From Candidatus Rhodoferax mariagerensis (GTDB lineage: Bacteria > Pseudomonadota > Gammaproteobacteria > Burkholderiales > Burkholderiaceae_C), in NCBI GenBank assembly GCA_016719055.1, contig JADKAW010000040.1, positions 1 to 64,000 of the forward strand: a DNA stretch of 64,000 nt, in the 5' to 3' direction. A program made the translations under genes and the position numbers. How positions within the stretch are numbered: position 1 is the first letter of the stretch; every line of letters begins with the position of its first letter. This document shows positions 16,710 through 25,568 of the stretch, piece after piece. Below the pieces are notes generated by a model. It saw nothing but the letters and a program-made list of their open reading frames with translations, was not told the origin of the DNA and made no database searches.

Positions 16710-18563
16710 ATGTCATGGGCCGGAAAAATACTGCGCGTTAACTTGAGCGCTGGTACCGTCAAGTCTGAACCCCTCAATATGGAATGGGCCAAAGCCTACA
16801 TCGGCTCACGTGGCCTGGGTACCAAATACCTGGTCGAAGAAGTTGATGCCACGGTTGACCCCTTGTCCGCCGACAACAAGATCATCTGGGCCACCGGCCC
16901 GCTGACCGGCACCATGGCCTCGACCGGTGGCCGCTACACCGTCATCACCAAAGGCCCGCTGACCGGCGCGATTGCCTGCTCCAACTCGGGTGGCTACTGG
17001 GGTGCCGAGTTCAGGATGGCCGGTTGGGACATGGTGATTTTTGAAGGCAAGAGTGCCAAACCTGTGTATCTGTATGTCAATGATGACCAGGCCGAGCTGC
17101 GCGATGCCAGCCACCTGTGGGGCAAGAGCGTCTGGGAAACCGAAGAAATCATCAAGAAGGGTCTGCAAGACCCGCTGACCCGGGTGTCCTCCATCGGCAA
17201 GGCCGGCGAAAACGGTGTGCTGTTTGCAGCCGTGGTGAATGACTTGCACCGGGCGGCTGGCCGCTCGGGTGTGGGTGCGGTCATGGGCAGCAAGAACCTC
17301 AAGGCCATTGCGGTGCGTGGCACCAAGGGCGTGGGCAATCTGCGTGACCCTAAAGCATTTATGGCCGCTGTCAAGGTCGCCAACAAGGTGCTGGCCGACA
17401 ACGGTGTCACTGGTACTGGCCTGCCTGCCATGGGTACTCAGGTGCTGATGAGTGTGATCAACGAAATTGGCGCTTTGCCCACTCGCAACCACCAGGACAA
17501 TCAGTTCGAAGGGGCCAAGGACATCGGTGCCGAAGCCATGGCAACCCCGCGCAAGACCGACGGCAAAAAGCAACTGGTCACCAACCAGGCCTGCTTTGCC
17601 TGCACCATTGCCTGTGGCCGCATCAGCAAGATGGACGAAGGCCACTTCACCATCGAGAACAAGCCGCACTACCGCGGTGCCAATGGCGGCCTGGAATACG
17701 AAGCCGCCTGGGCGCTGGGTGCGGCCAATGGCGTCAATGACATCGAATGCCTGCAATACGCCAACCTGCTGTGCAACGAAGAGGGCATCGACCCGATCAG
17801 TTTTGGTGCGACGGTGGGCGCGGTGATGGAGCTCTACGGCATGGGTGTGCTGACCAAAGAGCAAGTGGGCTGCGAGGCCACTTTTGGCTCAGCCCGGGCT
17901 TTGGCCTTTTTGGCCGAAGAAACCGTCAATGGCCGGGGTTTTGGCAAAGAGATTGGCCAGGGCTCCAAGCGCCTGACGGCCAAATATGGTCACCCCGAGT
18001 TGTCCATGTCCTCCAAGGGGCAGGAGTTTCCGGCTTACGACAGCCGAGCCATTCAGGGCATTGGCCTGGCTTATGCCACCAGCAATCGGGGCGGCTGCCA
18101 CCTGCGCGGCTACACCATTGCGTCTGAAGTGCTGGGTATCCCGATCAAGACCGATCCGCTGGAGTCAGCCGGCAAGCCAGAGCTGGTCAAGGCTTTTCAG
18201 GATGCCACCGCCGCGTTTGACTCGTCGGGTCTGTGCATCTTCACCACCTTTGCCTGGGGCCTGCAAGACCTCGCACCGCAAATGCAGGGTGCCTGCGATG
18301 AGGTCTATACCGTGGAAGAGCTGGCCAAGATTGGTGAGCGTATCTGGAACATGGAGCGCGAGTTCAACAACCGCGCTGGCTTTACCAAAGCCGACGACAG
18401 CCTGCCCTCTCGCCTGACCAGCGTTGAAGGTGCGGCCAAAACCGGCCCGGCCAAAGGCAAGTTCAACGAACTCGCCACCATGCTGCCGCTGTACTACGAA
18501 GCGCGTGGCTGGGACAACGAAGGCCGCCCAACCGCTGCTACCAAAGAGCGCTTGAGCCTGTAA
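16710..18563 (+). CDS. aorB: tungsten aldehyde:ferredoxin oxidoreductase, catalytic subunit
   Basis: Oxidises aldehydes to carboxylic acids using a bis-tungstopterin and a [4Fe-4S] cluster. The 617-residue length is usual for the family. Visible landmarks: SRGLGTKYL and the GPLTGTMASTGGRYTVITKG pterin-binding segment in the N-terminal domain, CSNSGGYWG, GENGVLFAAVVNDLHRAAGR, the cluster ligands in ACFACTIAC, the GANGGLEYEAAWALG segment, and a distal Cys in SSGLCIFTTFAW that can be the fourth ligand. It sits between the ferredoxin and FAD subunit genes, as in the A. aromaticum aor operon, whose enzyme works reversibly with NADH. A rho-independent hairpin follows 36 bases after the stop. Confidence 0.94.
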   Translation: MSWAGKILRVNLSAGTVKSEPLNMEWAKAYIGSRGLGTKYLVEEVDATVDPLSADNKIIWATGPLTGTMASTGGRYTVITKGPLTGAIACSNSGGYWGAEFRMAGWDMVIFEGKSAKPVYLYVNDDQAELRDASHLWGKSVWETEEIIKKGLQDPLTRVSSIGKAGENGVLFAAVVNDLHRAAGRSGVGAVMGSKNLKAIAVRGTKGVGNLRDPKAFMAAVKVANKVLADNGVTGTGLPAMGTQVLMSVINEIGALPTRNHQDNQFEGAKDIGAEAMATPRKTDGKKQLVTNQACFACTIACGRISKMDEGHFTIENKPHYRGANGGLEYEAAWALGAANGVNDIECLQYANLLCNEEGIDPISFGATVGAVMELYGMGVLTKEQVGCEATFGSARALAFLAEETVNGRGFGKEIGQGSKRLTAKYGHPELSMSSKGQEFPAYDSRAIQGIGLAYATSNRGGCHLRGYTIASEVLGIPIKTDPLESAGKPELVKAFQDATAAFDSSGLCIFTTFAWGLQDLAPQMQGACDEVYTVEELAKIGERIWNMEREFNNRAGFTKADDSLPSRLTSVEGAAKTGPAKGKFNELATMLPLYYEARGWDNEGRPTAATKERLSL

Positions 18564-18599
18564 AGATAAATCGGACCTTCGCTGACAAGCGACCAACCC

Positions 18600-18626
18600 A
18601 AAGCGGTCTTCAACGACCGCTTTTTT
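18600..18626 (+). terminator. rho-independent terminator or attenuator between aorB and aorC
   Basis: Stem AAAGCGGTC/GACCGCTTT with the loop TTCAAC runs straight into six T. It lies 37 bases after aorB and ends 13 bases before the aorC start, close to the aorC ribosome site (GGAG). Partial termination here would lower the FAD subunit relative to the catalytic one. Confidence 0.8.
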
Positions 18627-18639
18627 GATGGAGCAAATC

Positions 18640-19938
18640 ATGACCCACCATGTCATCCTCGGTGCCGGCCCGGCCGGCGTCATTGCCGCCGAAACCATTC
18701 GCAAGCACAGCGCCACCGACCGCATCACGCTGATTGGCGATGAACGCGAGCCAGCCTATTCACGCATGGCCATCCCCTACCTGCTGATGGGCAAGATCGA
18801 TGAGTCGGGCACTTACCTGCGCCGAAGCCCCACACATTTTCAAGATTTGAAGATAAATCGGCTTCTAGCCCAGGTGCAGTCTGTGCAGGCAGCTACAAAA
18901 ACTGTAGTTCTTGAGGGTGGCGAGACGCTGCAGTTTGACACCTTGCTGATCGCTACCGGCTCACACCCGGTGGTCCCACCGATTCCGGGGATTGACGCCG
19001 ACGGGGTGCATCCGTGCTGGACACTGGCTGACGCGCGCGCCATTGCCGCGCTGGCCCAGCCCGGTGCGCGCGTGTTGCAGCTAGGTGCCGGCTTTATCGG
19101 CTGCATCATTCTGGAAGCGCTGGCGGCACGCGGCGTGCGCCTGACCGTGGTCGAGATGGGCGACCGCATGGTGCCGCGCATGATGGGCCCGGTGGCAGGC
19201 TCCATGATCCGCGATTGGGTGGAGTCCAAAGGCATCGAGGTGTTCACCAGCACCAAGCTTGAGTCGATTGAGCCGGGCAAGCCCCTGAACGTCAAACTCT
19301 CCAACGGCAAAACCATGCAAGCCGACCTGGTGATCAGCGCGGCGGGTGTGCGCCCAGCCATTCGTTTCATGCAGGATTCTGGCGTGTTATGCCTGCAAGG
19401 TGTGTTGACCAACGAACATCTGCAGACCAATGTGCCGGGCATTTTTGCCGCCGGTGACTGCGCCGAAGCTTTTGACAAGGTGTCTGGCACCACCATGGTC
19501 AGCGCTATCCAGCCCAATGCCTCGGAGCAGGCGCGCATCGCAGCGGTCAACATGGTGGCCTTTGCCAAGGGCCGCAGCACGGCTTACGCGCACCTCAAGG
19601 GCGTGACGCAAATCAACGTACTCGATACGCTGGGCCTGATCTCGGCCAGTTTTGGTGACTGGAAAGGTGTGGGTGGCGGCGAACATGTCGAGCTGACCGA
19701 CCGAGCGGCTGGCAAACACCTGAGCCTGCAGTTCCGCGACGACGTGCTGGTGGGTTGCAATTGTGTCGGCTGGACGCAGCATGTGGGTGCCATGCGCGGC
19801 TTGGTCGAAGGCCAGATCAAGCTGGGGCCGTGGAAGGACATCCTCAAGAATGACCCGACCCGTCTGGCCGACGCTTACCTGGCATCGGCGCAAGGGCATG
19901 CCGACTGGTCGGGTGCGCATGACGCCCGGTGGCGTTAA
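18640..19938 (+). CDS. aorC: FAD-dependent NAD(P)H oxidoreductase subunit of the aldehyde oxidoreductase
   Basis: A 432-residue pyridine nucleotide-disulfide oxidoreductase-like flavoprotein. It has the N-terminal FAD motif GAGPAGVIAAE, the middle NAD motif LGAGFIGCIILEAL and the C-terminal FAD motif GIFAAGDCAEAFD. There is no CxxxxC redox disulfide at the N-terminus, so it belongs to the NADH-ferredoxin type. It would exchange electrons between the polyferredoxin AorA and NAD. The start is the ATG at 18640 with GGAG seven bases upstream. A diverged copy of the ~50-bp family repeat falls inside the coding sequence near codons 73-90. The gene name is given by analogy with A. aromaticum. Confidence 0.87.
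   Translation: MTHHVILGAGPAGVIAAETIRKHSATDRITLIGDEREPAYSRMAIPYLLMGKIDESGTYLRRSPTHFQDLKINRLLAQVQSVQAATKTVVLEGGETLQFDTLLIATGSHPVVPPIPGIDADGVHPCWTLADARAIAALAQPGARVLQLGAGFIGCIILEALAARGVRLTVVEMGDRMVPRMMGPVAGSMIRDWVESKGIEVFTSTKLESIEPGKPLNVKLSNGKTMQADLVISAAGVRPAIRFMQDSGVLCLQGVLTNEHLQTNVPGIFAAGDCAEAFDKVSGTTMVSAIQPNASEQARIAAVNMVAFAKGRSTAYAHLKGVTQINVLDTLGLISASFGDWKGVGGGEHVELTDRAAGKHLSLQFRDDVLVGCNCVGWTQHVGAMRGLVEGQIKLGPWKDILKNDPTRLADAYLASAQGHADWSGAHDARWR
18855..18907 (-). repeat. ~50-bp dispersed repeat, copy 1 (inside aorC)
   Basis: Contains CTTCTAGCCC and GGCAGCTACAAAAACTGTAG, the two ends of the family in inverted orientation, with a diverged middle. The reading frame of aorC is kept open. Confidence 0.5.
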
Positions 19939-19950
19939 AGTGCCGTGGCC

Positions 19951-20205
19951 ATGAAAATCACGCTCAAGCTGTTTGCCTCGCTGACCGACTATTTACCTTC
20001 AGCGTCCAAATACACCAATATCGTTGAACTCGACATCGCGGCAGAAAGCACCATCGCCCAATTGGTCTCGCTGTACCGATTGCCAGAAAAACAGGTGCAT
20101 CTGGTGCTAGTGAATGGCAGCTACATCGACCCCGGTCAGCGCGCCAGCCGCACGCTGGCCGAGGGTGATGTGCTGGCCATCTGGCCACCCATTGCGGGCG
20201 GCTGA
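19951..20205 (+). CDS. MoaD/ThiS-like small sulfur-carrier protein
   Basis: An 84-residue beta-grasp protein with the typical start MKITLKLFASL, the middle segment VLVNGSYIDP, and the C-terminal double glycine (PPIAGG) that would be adenylated and turned into a thiocarboxylate. MoaD-type proteins give sulfur to the dithiolene of molybdopterin or tungstopterin, so a dedicated copy behind a tungsten enzyme makes sense. The start at 19951 is 12 bases after the aorC stop; a GTG at 19945 is less likely. It is part of the aor operon. Confidence 0.85.
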   Translation: MKITLKLFASLTDYLPSASKYTNIVELDIAAESTIAQLVSLYRLPEKQVHLVLVNGSYIDPGQRASRTLAEGDVLAIWPPIAGG

Positions 20206-20222
20206 AGCGCGGCTTATGTTAT

Positions 20223-20271
20223 TAAATCTGGCTGTAGCCCTTATGGTATAAGCGTCCGGCGCTATCAAAAT
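20223..20271 (-). repeat. ~50-bp dispersed repeat, copy 2
   Basis: Carries GTAGCCCTTAT and GCGCTATCAAAAT, the inverted orientation of the family core. It fills the gap between the MoaD-like gene and the next ORF and ends just before that ORF's ATG. Confidence 0.75.
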
Positions 20272-20272
20272 C

Positions 20273-20572
20273 ATGCAGGCGTTTTACCCAGAATGCTTTG
20301 ACCGCGAGATGGGTTGCACCGGCGCTGACTGGTTGAGCTGGCTGCCTGGTGCGATGGGAGACTGTCCGTGGACCCTGCAAGCCCAATCTGCTGACGTGTA
20401 TCTTGGCGGCGGCAGTTTGCGCCTGACCTGGCAAGCGGCGCCGGCGCGGGTGATCGGGCTGATCAACATTCCGGTGCTGAAGGTGAGTTTTCGATTTGCC
20501 GGGCTTGACGATGCGCCGCGCCACGCCTTCATGAAACGCTTTGACCTGTACATGCAGCGCGGTGGCGGCTAA
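20273..20572 (+). CDS. conserved-looking small protein of unknown function, end of aor operon
   Basis: I do not recognise this 99-residue protein. It is soluble, rich in aromatic residues, and has the segments PECFDREMGCTGADWLSWLPGA and LRLTWQAAPARVIGLINIPVL that look folded, with no signal peptide or membrane helix. The acidic/aromatic ending (FMKRFDLYMQRGGG) also looks like a real C-terminus. It follows the MoaD-like gene on the same strand after 67 bases that are mostly a dispersed repeat. No good ribosome site is visible because of that repeat. The link to the aldehyde oxidoreductase is by position only. Confidence 0.6.
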   Translation: MQAFYPECFDREMGCTGADWLSWLPGAMGDCPWTLQAQSADVYLGGGSLRLTWQAAPARVIGLINIPVLKVSFRFAGLDDAPRHAFMKRFDLYMQRGGG

Positions 20573-20611
20573 AACTCTGTCCAGAACACCTGCGCCAAGC
20601 CAGCGCAGCGC

Positions 20612-21001
20612 TTAAAAAAGCTGGCACAAGACGTCTTGCAGTCGCTGCCGTGATATCGGTTTGATCAGCACCGCATCGAACCCATTGGCTAGAAACCGCA
20701 CGCTGTCCTCGGCGCTGGCATGGGCGGTGTAAGCGACGATCTTCAGGCCAAAAAAGCTCGGGTTGGCGCGTAATTGACGGCAAACCTCTTCACCATTTAA
20801 ATCTGGCATGCTGATGTCGAGCATCAGCAGGTCCACCGGCGGATTGTTGGCCAACCATTGAAGTGCGGCCAAACCCCCGTCGGCCTCAAAAATCTCACAG
20901 CCCAATTTGGACAGAAACGCCTGGGCCAGCATGCGGTTGAGGTTGACATCGTCAACCACCAGCACCCGTTGTGGCACCCTTATGGCAGCCGTGCCGCCCA
21001 T
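20612..21001 (-). CDS. stand-alone response regulator receiver (CheY-like)
   Basis: A 129-residue single receiver domain with the acidic pair (VLVVDDVNLNR), the phosphoacceptor Asp in LLMLDISMPDLNG, the switch Thr in VAYTAHA and the conserved Lys in AVLIKPIS. There is no output domain. Its ATG directly follows the TAG of the histidine kinase gene, so the two are coupled. It probably acts as the receiver module of a split hybrid kinase, or passes the phosphate on to a phosphotransfer protein not in this window. Confidence 0.92.
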   Translation of the reverse strand: MGGTAAIRVPQRVLVVDDVNLNRMLAQAFLSKLGCEIFEADGGLAALQWLANNPPVDLLMLDISMPDLNGEEVCRQLRANPSFFGLKIVAYTAHASAEDSVRFLANGFDAVLIKPISRQRLQDVLCQLF

Positions 21002-23551
21002 CTAGGTCGATTCCTTGCCATCTGAGGTGGGCAACTCGACATAAAACGTCGAGCCAACGCCCAGCGTTGATGTCAGGCCAATTTGTCCCCCCATGCCCTG
21101 AGTGAGTTCCTTGGCCAGGGTCAGCCCCAGACCACTGCCTTGCTGGCTGCGCGTGATGGACGATTCGCTCTGGCGGAATTTCTCAAAAATGAGCTGTTGG
21201 TCTTCTGGCCTGATACCAACGCCGGTGTCTTGCACTTCAATGCGCACCCGCTTGGCGTCAACACTGCTGGCGCGAACGGTGACGCTTCCTTTTTGGGTAA
21301 ATTTGAGGGCATTGTTGGTCAGGTTCAGCACAATTTGACGCAAGCGCTGCGCATCGGCAAACACCGTCGGCGGCAAACCGCTCTCGATCAATTGAAGGTC
21401 AAGCGCCTTGTTTTGGGCATGGCCCTGTTGCTGCCGCACCACCTCGGTCAGCAAAGCAGGCAAGTCCACCGGCTCGAGCTCAAAGTCCATCCGTCCTGCT
21501 TCAATTTTGGCCAGATCGAGCACATCGGTCACCAGGCCCAGCAAATGCTGGCCACTGGTGCGAATGGTTTCGGCATAAACCCGTTGGGTCGGGTCTTCCA
21601 GATCCGACTCCAGCAATTCAGCAAACCCCAAAATGCCATTGAGCGGCGTGCGCAACTCATGCGACATGTTGGCCAGAAACTCGCTCTTCATGCGGTTGGC
21701 TTCCTCGGCCGCATGACGGGCATCGTCCAGACGTTGAAACGAGGTTTGCACCTCATCTGCCATGTGGTTGAACGATAAAGCCAGCTCGGCCATTTCGTCC
21801 TTGCCGCGCACTTGCAGGCGCTGCGACAGGTTGCCTTGCTGAAAGCTGTGAATGCCCTGGCTCATCTCGGTGATGCGTCGGGTCAGCGCACTGGCCATCC
21901 AGATGGCAATGGCAATCACCAGCACGATCATGATCAATGTGGACGCGGTGAGTCCAAAAGCGGTGCTGCTCAAACGCTCGTTGATGGTGCTGCGCAGGTC
22001 ATCGCGCTCCTGTTTAAGTTTGCTGTCGGCGTTGGCAATCAGGGCGTCAATGCGCTGACCCGATTCGGTCGCCGCCTTGTGGAAATCGTCCACATTGGCA
22101 CCGACCGTGACATAACCAAAACCGCGTTTGCTGGCCGCATATTGGCCGGTGTAATACGGAATGGTGGCGGCGGTGGTCAGCTTCCACAGTCCCGAGAAAA
22201 AGATGGCGAATGAGCCTGACCCGCCATGTTCGGTCAGGGCGTCCCAGCCGTGGCACTGGGGCGAAAAGTTTAGGTAGCGGCAGTCCAGCGCCACACTGCC
22301 CGACTTGCCGGACTCTGGCGCCGGTTTGCGTTTGAGTGACTGGTCCTGGAACGGCGCCACGGTGGGTTGAAACTCATGCCAGGGCTTGCCACTGGCCTGC
22401 CACGCCGCCCACAGTTCGGTGTCCATCCAGGGCGCCGCTGGATGGCCGGTCTGCGGGTCATACCCGACAATGAAATAGTCGCGCGGGTGGGCGATTGATC
22501 GGCTTTTGGCGTCCCAGATAAACGCGTAGTTGCCTGAGGCCGGGTCGGCAATCGGTGCAAAACGGTCAGGCGTCGGGCGCACCTTGTTGGTAAATGCCGC
22601 CAGGTGGGCGTGGTCCAGCGCCAGCGTCACATAGCCCACCACTTTGCCGGCTTTCTCGACCGGTGTGGCCCAGCGCACAATGCCGCGAAAACGCTTGCCC
22701 AGTGGGTTTTCAAGCCCGGCGTAGCCAGAAGCCTCTGGGGTAAAGGGTTTGTTGAGTTCGGCAGCGCGTGCCGGCGTGTAGGGGCCAATCCACTGGGTGG
22801 GCACATAGGGGCCAATCACTTCAGAGACATAAACTTCTCCAGGCTTGAGCGCTTTCAGGGCTGGCCAATAGGTTTCGGCCTTGACAAAGGTGTTGTCGCG
22901 CTGGCTCACATCACGCAGGCCCGGCGTGAGCAGCTTGCCTTGCTGCACCTTGACCTTTTCCATGCCGCTGGCATCGACATAGGTCATTTCCAGAAACAGC
23001 GGCCGCGCTGCCGACAGTCCGTAATTTTCGGGCGCACGGGTGTGAAAGTCTTTGGCGTTGTCAGGCAGCGGCGGGCGCACCGGGTTGTCGGCCTGAAAGG
23101 GCTCTGCCGCTGTCCAGCCTTTGCCATCGGCGGTTGGCAGGTATTTGCCGTGCTCGGTCACCTCACGCACCCGGCGGCTGATGAAACGCTGGTAGCTGGC
23201 TTCCGAGGGCTCCAGGGTCGACGCCAACAGCACGTCCTTGTCGCGGTCATAAAGAAAATCGGCCACCTCGCGGGCCAGATCGGTGGTGAGCGCTTCAATG
23301 GCCTCGCGCGAGCGTTCGTCCAGCGCGCGCACAGCGTCCTGGGTGGCGGTTTTTCCGGTTTGCTGCTGGGTCACGCGCATGGCGTCGGCCATCTGGACGG
23401 CGCGGGTGGACACACCGTCGCCCAACTCTTGCATGGCATGCCAGGCGTACCAGGCCAACAGTACCAACGGCACCACCTTGATGGCGATAAAAATGCCGAT
23501 CAGCTTGGTGCGAATGCCCATTCGATCAAAATACTGCAAGGCTTTTTCCAT
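21002..23551 (-). CDS. membrane sensor histidine kinase with large periplasmic sensor
   Basis: An 849-residue kinase with a first membrane segment near residues 14-40 (KLIGIFIAIKVVPLVLLAWY) and a long extracytoplasmic region of about 480 residues with Cache-like character (ATPVEKAGKVVGYVTLALD). A second membrane segment (LIMIVLVIAIAIWMASAL), HAMP, a short coiled coil, the H-box MSHELRTPLNGILGF, the N-box LTNNALKFTQ and the ATPase motifs DTGVGI and GSGLGLTLAK complete it. The sensor region has a pair of Cys in SVALDCRYLNFSPQCHGWD that could bind a ligand or form a disulfide. The input signal is unknown. It is transcribed with the stand-alone receiver and divergent from the copper genes. Confidence 0.92.
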   Translation of the reverse strand: MEKALQYFDRMGIRTKLIGIFIAIKVVPLVLLAWYAWHAMQELGDGVSTRAVQMADAMRVTQQQTGKTATQDAVRALDERSREAIEALTTDLAREVADFLYDRDKDVLLASTLEPSEASYQRFISRRVREVTEHGKYLPTADGKGWTAAEPFQADNPVRPPLPDNAKDFHTRAPENYGLSAARPLFLEMTYVDASGMEKVKVQQGKLLTPGLRDVSQRDNTFVKAETYWPALKALKPGEVYVSEVIGPYVPTQWIGPYTPARAAELNKPFTPEASGYAGLENPLGKRFRGIVRWATPVEKAGKVVGYVTLALDHAHLAAFTNKVRPTPDRFAPIADPASGNYAFIWDAKSRSIAHPRDYFIVGYDPQTGHPAAPWMDTELWAAWQASGKPWHEFQPTVAPFQDQSLKRKPAPESGKSGSVALDCRYLNFSPQCHGWDALTEHGGSGSFAIFFSGLWKLTTAATIPYYTGQYAASKRGFGYVTVGANVDDFHKAATESGQRIDALIANADSKLKQERDDLRSTINERLSSTAFGLTASTLIMIVLVIAIAIWMASALTRRITEMSQGIHSFQQGNLSQRLQVRGKDEMAELALSFNHMADEVQTSFQRLDDARHAAEEANRMKSEFLANMSHELRTPLNGILGFAELLESDLEDPTQRVYAETIRTSGQHLLGLVTDVLDLAKIEAGRMDFELEPVDLPALLTEVVRQQQGHAQNKALDLQLIESGLPPTVFADAQRLRQIVLNLTNNALKFTQKGSVTVRASSVDAKRVRIEVQDTGVGIRPEDQQLIFEKFRQSESSITRSQQGSGLGLTLAKELTQGMGGQIGLTSTLGVGSTFYVELPTSDGKEST

Positions 23552-23760
23552 GCGACCTCAGGATGAATAGTCGCGAATATAACTCACCCCAATGGGCAGG
23601 CAGGACAAGCCAGCACGCCAGTGACGTTGATCCGCGACACCTGGGAAATGCGCTTGCAAAACGCAATTGCGAAAGTGGGTGCCATCAGCCATCCACATGA
23701 TCAAGTGCAACAAAGCCTCAGACACATTGAGCTTAACGCGGTGCGCCGTATCATTGATGC

Positions 23761-24186
23761 ATGCGTTATTTGCTGATCGCCCTCATGATTGCCCTGCTGC
23801 CAGTGCGTGCCTGGCCCGGGGATTCCATGGCGATGCACACGCTGGCTCGCTCTGCACAAACTATTGAAATGGTAGCTATCAGCGCACATTCAGCAAGGGC
23901 TGAAGGCACTTTTGACTCAGATTCAAGTGCCTTGCCGCTGCCCTGCCACGAAGCAGCTGCGGCAGTGGACCAGGCGTCACCCGCAGCGTCAACCGACCCT
24001 TGCGACCACGCCGACTGTGCCCAGTGCACGTTGTGTACCTTGTGCCAGGTTTGCCACAGCATGGTCCTGATGCTGGGCAGCCCACCCCTGCCGCTGCTGG
24101 CACTGTCCACACCGTTGGCGCATGGCGATCAAACCCTGTTGGCCAGCATGTCCCGTGCACCCCAACTAAAGCCCCCCATTTCCTGA
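23761..24186 (+). CDS. small exported Cys-rich protein, first gene of copper operon
   Basis: A 141-residue protein with a signal peptide (MRYLLIALMIALLPVRAWPG) and a central cluster of Cys and His (CDHADCAQCTLCTLCQVCHS) that is an obvious metal-binding site. A hydrophobic stretch (MVLMLGSPPLPLLAL) follows and may be a membrane segment. The layout resembles small proteins that precede cation-efflux genes. It lies 66 bases upstream of the TolC-type gene. A copy of the ~50-bp dispersed repeat lies inside the coding region (codons 33-52, before the Cys cluster), so this part of the protein was probably created by repeat insertion. The function in copper binding is inferred from the Cys content and neighbours. 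Confidence 0.7.
   Translation: MRYLLIALMIALLPVRAWPGDSMAMHTLARSAQTIEMVAISAHSARAEGTFDSDSSALPLPCHEAAAAVDQASPAASTDPCDHADCAQCTLCTLCQVCHSMVLMLGSPPLPLLALSTPLAHGDQTLLASMSRAPQLKPPIS
23858..23915 (+). repeat. ~50-bp dispersed repeat, copy 3 (inside the Cys-rich protein gene)
   Basis: Contains GGTAGCTATCAGCGCA, CAGCAAGGGCTGAAGGCA and the trailing CTTTTGA, a close match to the family in direct orientation. It is in frame with the coding sequence. Confidence 0.75.
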
Positions 24187-24252
24187 ACGCAACGCCCGAG
24201 GTCCGTCTGTTGACGGGCCATTTGATGTCGTTGAAACGTTCAGGAGAATGCT

Positions 24253-25566
24253 TTGAGAAAAACTTTATTGGCTGCCCTGCTGGCAGCGTGCATGCCGCAT
24301 GGCTTGCTGGCGCAACCCCGGTCTGGCGACCCTGCGGCACCGATCGCGGCGGTGCCTTACCCATCGGCACGGGTCAGCGCGCAACAGGTGCCACCCGGCA
24401 CCGAGGTCAACCTGGCCGACTGGATGCAGGCCAACGCCGACGTGGGCCGCAACCCACGCGGTCACATCGACGTTTTGAAATGGGAGGCTGCTAACCCAGC
24501 GCCCGGCCAAGCCCTTGAGACGTCGCCTGCCGCCATACCCTTGACTCCCTCGCAGGCCGTGGCCCTGGCACTGCGACACCAGCCTGGCCTGATTGCCCCA
24601 CCCCAAGCCAGTGCACTGGCGCGCGCGCACATTGACGCCCGTGTGCTTGCGCTGACCCACAGCGTGCAGCGCGCCTGGGTGAACGCCGTGGCTGCCCGCC
24701 AAACCGAGTCCTATCTGCGTCAAGTGACCCAGGCCGCGCAGACGGGTGTTGAATTGGGCCAGCGCATGGCCCGGGTCGGTAACTGGAGCAAGATGCAACT
24801 GCTGCAAGAACAGCTGGTGTTATCTGGCGCTGTGAGCCAACTGGCGCTGGCGCAGCAAACGTCATTCAGCGACACTGAAGACCTGGTGCGTCTGCTGGGC
24901 CTGTGGGGCAACGCCACGCAACTGGTCTTGCCTGCGCAATTGCCCAACCTTCCGGCCACGGAGATCAACACCCCGGATCTGGAAGCCGCTGCGCTGCGCC
25001 ACCAGCCTGAGCTGGCCCTTGCCCGAATTGAAGCCGAGCAAGCCGCAGCGGGCGTGACCGAACTTCACTGGCGGCAGTGGCAGCAGGCGCTAGACGCTTC
25101 CTTGCAAGATGCCCGGCGCCCAGCAGATGCCGAGTTGGGTCAGCGCAGCACCGCACCGATCTTGGACCCCCGGCACGTGCCCCTGACCCATGCGCTGGAG
25201 CGTGCCGTTCATGCGCAGTCACAGGCCCACACCCTGGCCGTGAATACCCGCAGTCAGGCGCGCGAAGCCTGGTTTCGCTGGCGCACCGCATTGGACATGG
25301 CACAGCATCAGCGCGACGCCGCAAACCTGGCCGCTGCCCTGCAAGACGAAACCCAACTGCGCTACAACGGCATGTTGCAAAGCACCTGGGACCTGCTGGC
25401 CAGCGCCCGCGCCCGCCTGCAAAGCGAGCTTGCTGCCAGCCAAGCCCAGCGCGACGCCTGGCTGGCCTACCTTGACCTGCAAGCGGTGCAGAGCGGGGCA
25501 GTTGTCGCCTTTTCATCCACCTCCAGTGCTGCGGGCAGTGCCCCAGCCGCCAACCCAGGCCATTGA
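24253..25566 (+). CDS. TolC-family outer membrane protein (efflux or copper operon)
   Basis: A 437-residue protein with a signal peptide (RKTLLAALLAACMPHGLLAQ) and long Ala/Gln/Leu-rich coiled helices in two halves (HIDARVLALTHSVQRAWVNA ... and ARARLQSELAASQAQRDAWL), the layout of the TolC/OEP fold. The start must be the TTG at 24253, since AGGAG lies seven bases upstream and the nearby ATG is out of frame. It is followed three bases later by the multicopper oxidase gene. No RND pump or membrane-fusion gene is in the window, so its partner for export is not visible; it may work with the copper oxidase system. Confidence 0.87.
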   Translation: MRKTLLAALLAACMPHGLLAQPRSGDPAAPIAAVPYPSARVSAQQVPPGTEVNLADWMQANADVGRNPRGHIDVLKWEAANPAPGQALETSPAAIPLTPSQAVALALRHQPGLIAPPQASALARAHIDARVLALTHSVQRAWVNAVAARQTESYLRQVTQAAQTGVELGQRMARVGNWSKMQLLQEQLVLSGAVSQLALAQQTSFSDTEDLVRLLGLWGNATQLVLPAQLPNLPATEINTPDLEAAALRHQPELALARIEAEQAAAGVTELHWRQWQQALDASLQDARRPADAELGQRSTAPILDPRHVPLTHALERAVHAQSQAHTLAVNTRSQAREAWFRWRTALDMAQHQRDAANLAAALQDETQLRYNGMLQSTWDLLASARARLQSELAASQAQRDAWLAYLDLQAVQSGAVVAFSSTSSAAGSAPAANPGH

Positions 25567-25568
25567 AT

